From a virus: a stretch of 31,745 nucleotides of DNA. The DNA lies in IMG/VR virus record IMGVR_UViG_3300033146_005953, positions 1 through 31,745 of that record; one strand, given 5' to 3'. The translations under genes and the position numbers were made by a program. Below are positions 29,770 to 31,745 of this stretch, one piece after another. The notes below the pieces were generated by a model. It had not been told where the DNA came from, ran no database searches, and saw nothing but the letters and a program-made list of their open reading frames with translations. How positions within the stretch are numbered: the first letter of the stretch is position 1; each line of letters starts with the position of its first letter.

Positions 29770-31745
29770 TATCGTATCTCCTGTTTCAATGCTCGCAGCT
29801 GTCTTGCTATTGCTGCTTCAGTAGCATCTGCTACAGAGGCTGCTGTATCCTCATTTGTTATACCACCATTTACAATAACAGTCGTTTCAACATTTCCAAC
29901 AGATGTAGAATTACCACCACCTCCAGCTACACTAGGTGAGGCTCCTCTTGGAGAAATATCATATTCTCCAGTAACCCCACCATCTTTATTATCTTCCCTA
30001 GAAAATAAATCACCAACAAATTCACCGGATTTTGCAAAAAAACTATCTCCCATAGAAAATAAATCACCAACAAATTCACCAACAAATTCACCGGATTTTG
30101 CAAAAAAACTATCTCCCCATAAAGATTTCATTTTATCAAAAAGATCAATCATTGCATTTTTTATACTGTCAAAAACAGAAAACATTGCATTTTTGACAGT
30201 ATCAAAAATAGAAGTCAATATATTTTTCATTTTATCAAAAACAGAAATCATTGCATTTTTGACAGTATCAAAAATAGAAGTAAATATAGTTTTCATTTTA
30301 TCAAAAACAGAAGTAAGTATTTTTGGAAGGAAAATTAAAAACAAATTTAAAAGAAGATCAACTATAAAAAGTAATGGTCCCATCAATCCCAATAAAGTTT
30401 TTACAAGAGTATTTAAAATTTTTCCAATAAAATTAAAAACAAGTTTTACTCCTTGTAAGGGTCCCGATTCCATATTTCCAAGAAGATCAAAAGCTTTTTT
30501 CACTCCTTCTATTATTTGATCAACTGCGTCCATTATAGGTCTTAATCCTTGATCCAAAACAGAAAGAATCACTCTTCCTACATTATTAAATACTTTAAGA
30601 ATGCCACCAACAATTGAAACAATAAATCTGAGAATCTTCATCACAAATGTAAGTACTTTCACAAATGGTTTCAAAGACAAACCTACAGTTTTCCAAATTT
30701 CTGGAAGAATGGTTGAACCTATTCTTACAATTTCTTCAAATAATTTATTTAATCCGGAATCTTTCATAAAAGAAACATTGGCAGTTTCCATTTTTGATTT
30801 ATATTCTTTTATTGCACCATCAAGTCCTTGAAAAGCAATGCCAGCCATGGAAGCAGCTGTTCCCTTTGCGTTATCAAGCTCTTTATTGAAGTCAATCATT
30901 GCATCCACATTACCTGTAATGATCGGAGCTAACGCCCTGTACGTCCTTGCATCAAGAGTTCCTAAGAAAGCTGCTCTGGAAGCTTCGTCCATATTTTGCA
31001 GTGCCATTAAAAGATCCTGCAAATTCCCTATCTTACCAGTGGAATCTACAAAATCAGACATGGACACTCCACCTTTCTGAAGTGCCTCTGACATTTTATC
31101 TGTAGGATTAACCAAATCCATAATGGCATTACGAACCATGGTTCCGGCTTCTTCTCCACGAAGACCATTGTTTGCTAATACAGATAACCAGGATGACATT
31201 TCTTCAACACTTAATGAAGCCAGTCTTCCTGCAGGACCAATATTCTGTATGGCTGCTCCCAACTGCTGAACATTCTGATTTGAATTGCTTGCAGAATAAG
31301 CGAGAATATCATTGACTCTTCCCAAATCTTCTACAGCAAGAGCATTAGAACTCATTATATTTGTGGCGATGTCTGCGGCTGTAGCAAGATCCATTTCGGC
31401 TGCTGCAGCCAATTCCAGAGTTCCCGGTAATGCACCAATTACTTCATCAACAGTCAGCCCAGCCATAGCCAAGAACTTCTCAGCATCAGCAGCATCTTTT
31501 ACACTGAACACACTGGCTTCACCGGCTTTCAATGCAGCATCTTCCAGCTTTGACATATCTTCTGCAGAGGCCAAAGTCACTCTCTGAACACCCTTCATTC
31601 CCTGTTCAAAGGCAATGAAGTCCTCTGTTGATTTCTTTACCTTGGCTGTCAAAGCTTTAATGGCAGCAACCACAGCGACCACACCAACCACCACTGCTCC
31701 CAATGCAGCAACAGCACCAACTCCAAATGAAGAGAAGGCTGATGT
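29769..31745 (-). CDS. Tail tape measure protein (N-terminus outside window)
   Basis: The frame stays open to the window edge, so the N-terminus is missing; 658 residues are visible. The first part (AFEQGMKGVQRVTLASAEDMSKL through NGLRGEEAGTMVRNAIMDLV) matches the conserved core of phage tape measure proteins. A middle part has two long hydrophobic stretches (about bases 30540-30680 and 30330-30440), common in these proteins. The C-terminal part has 22-residue repeats (SIFDTVKNAMISVFDKMKN) and a second duplicated segment (GDSFFAKSGEFVGDLFS). The protein sets tail length and is ejected with the DNA. It is the first visible gene of the minus strand tail operon. Confidence 0.9.
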   Translation of the reverse strand, partial: TSAFSSFGVGAVAALGAVVVGVVAVVAAIKALTAKVKKSTEDFIAFEQGMKGVQRVTLASAEDMSKLEDAALKAGEASVFSVKDAADAEKFLAMAGLTVDEVIGALPGTLELAAAAEMDLATAADIATNIMSSNALAVEDLGRVNDILAYSASNSNQNVQQLGAAIQNIGPAGRLASLSVEEMSSWLSVLANNGLRGEEAGTMVRNAIMDLVNPTDKMSEALQKGGVSMSDFVDSTGKIGNLQDLLMALQNMDEASRAAFLGTLDARTYRALAPIITGNVDAMIDFNKELDNAKGTAASMAGIAFQGLDGAIKEYKSKMETANVSFMKDSGLNKLFEEIVRIGSTILPEIWKTVGLSLKPFVKVLTFVMKILRFIVSIVGGILKVFNNVGRVILSVLDQGLRPIMDAVDQIIEGVKKAFDLLGNMESGPLQGVKLVFNFIGKILNTLVKTLLGLMGPLLFIVDLLLNLFLIFLPKILTSVFDKMKTIFTSIFDTVKNAMISVFDKMKNILTSIFDTVKNAMFSVFDSIKNAMIDLFDKMKSLWGDSFFAKSGEFVGEFVGDLFSMGDSFFAKSGEFVGDLFSREDNKDGGVTGEYDISPRGASPSVAGGGGNSTSVGNVETTVIVNGGITNEDTAASVADATEAAIARQLRALKQEIR
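29999..30117 (-). repeat. Duplicated segment near the tape measure C-terminus
   Basis: TAGAAAATAAATCACCAACA and what follows occur at 29999-30051 and again at 30053-30117. The second copy also carries an internal 12-base duplication (AACAAATTCACC twice in a row). The protein reads GDSFFAKSGEFVG in each copy. Confidence 0.85.
30120..30320 (-). repeat. 66-base tandem repeats in the tape measure gene
   Basis: CATTGCATTTTTGACAGTAT plus the next 13 bases occurs at 30183 and 30249, 66 bases apart (22 codons), and the linking segment TTTCATTTTATCAAAAACAG recurs at the same spacing. A more diverged unit lies at 30148-30182. Each unit codes two 11-residue helical turns (SIFDTVKNAMI, SVFDKMKNILT). Confidence 0.85.

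Noticed and set aside
30193-30519. Plus strand ORF with repeated 'TVSKIEVNIFFILSKTE' units
   Set aside because: It is the antisense reading of the tape measure repeats, which have a clear function on the minus strand.
1-31745. tRNA genes
   Set aside because: I noticed no cloverleaf with a conserved TTCRA arm and CCA-like end in the gaps; the window is nearly filled by coding sequence. A covariance-model scan would settle it.

Overview
The window is part of a large, AT-rich, tailed double-stranded DNA phage (or prophage) with a contractile tail. Almost every gene belongs to a phage replication/recombination module or to a baseplate module. Genes are tightly packed, mostly with ATGA, TGATG or TAATG overlaps. 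No rRNA, tRNA, integrase or bacterial housekeeping gene is visible. The host cannot be named from this sequence. Sigma70-like promoters, AGGAG-type ribosome binding sites and two small genes with signal peptides show only that it is bacterial.

Left part, bases 1-1300: the end of a DnaG-type primase (TOPRIM domain), a 23-residue membrane peptide and two small secreted proteins, closed by a rho-independent terminator. Bases 1300-1478 hold a strong promoter, a perfect 15-bp palindrome at the predicted transcription start, and a structured leader that can pair with the ribosome binding site of the next gene.

Middle part, bases 1479-22485, all on the + strand: two winged-helix proteins (possible replication initiators), ThyX, an AntA/KilAC antirepressor, a SNF2-like helicase, a DnaB-like helicase, a zinc ribbon, an adenine-type DNA methyltransferase, a beta sliding clamp, a uracil-DNA-glycosylase-like/exonuclease/family A DNA polymerase fusion, the clamp loader ATPase, a UvsY-like mediator, a gp32-like single-strand binding protein, a RecA/UvsX recombinase, a RuvC-like resolvase and a Mre11/Rad50 (gp47/gp46) system. 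Together they form a nearly complete T4/SPO1-style replisome with recombination-dependent replication and recombination-coupled repair. The Rad50 homologue appears split into separate N-lobe and C-lobe genes, with the Mre11 gene and two small helical genes between them. The mediator and the SSB end in the same four-cysteine tail.

Right part, bases 22488-31745, all on the - strand and convergent with the middle part: in transcription order, tape measure protein (incomplete at the window edge), Dit-like protein, baseplate plug, hub, gp138/gpV-like spike, a possible PAAR-like tip, gp25-like wedge, baseplate J, tail protein I-like, and a tail fibre whose C-terminal half is seven 46-residue repeats typical of a seven-bladed beta-propeller. 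This is a minimal contractile-tail baseplate set in the usual order.

The observations most worth following are the split Rad50 with a Gln in place of the catalytic Walker B Glu, the shared Cys4 tail on two recombination proteins, the propeller-tipped fibre with near-identical DNA repeats, and the two promoter/palindrome sites with the ribosome-site-masking leader.
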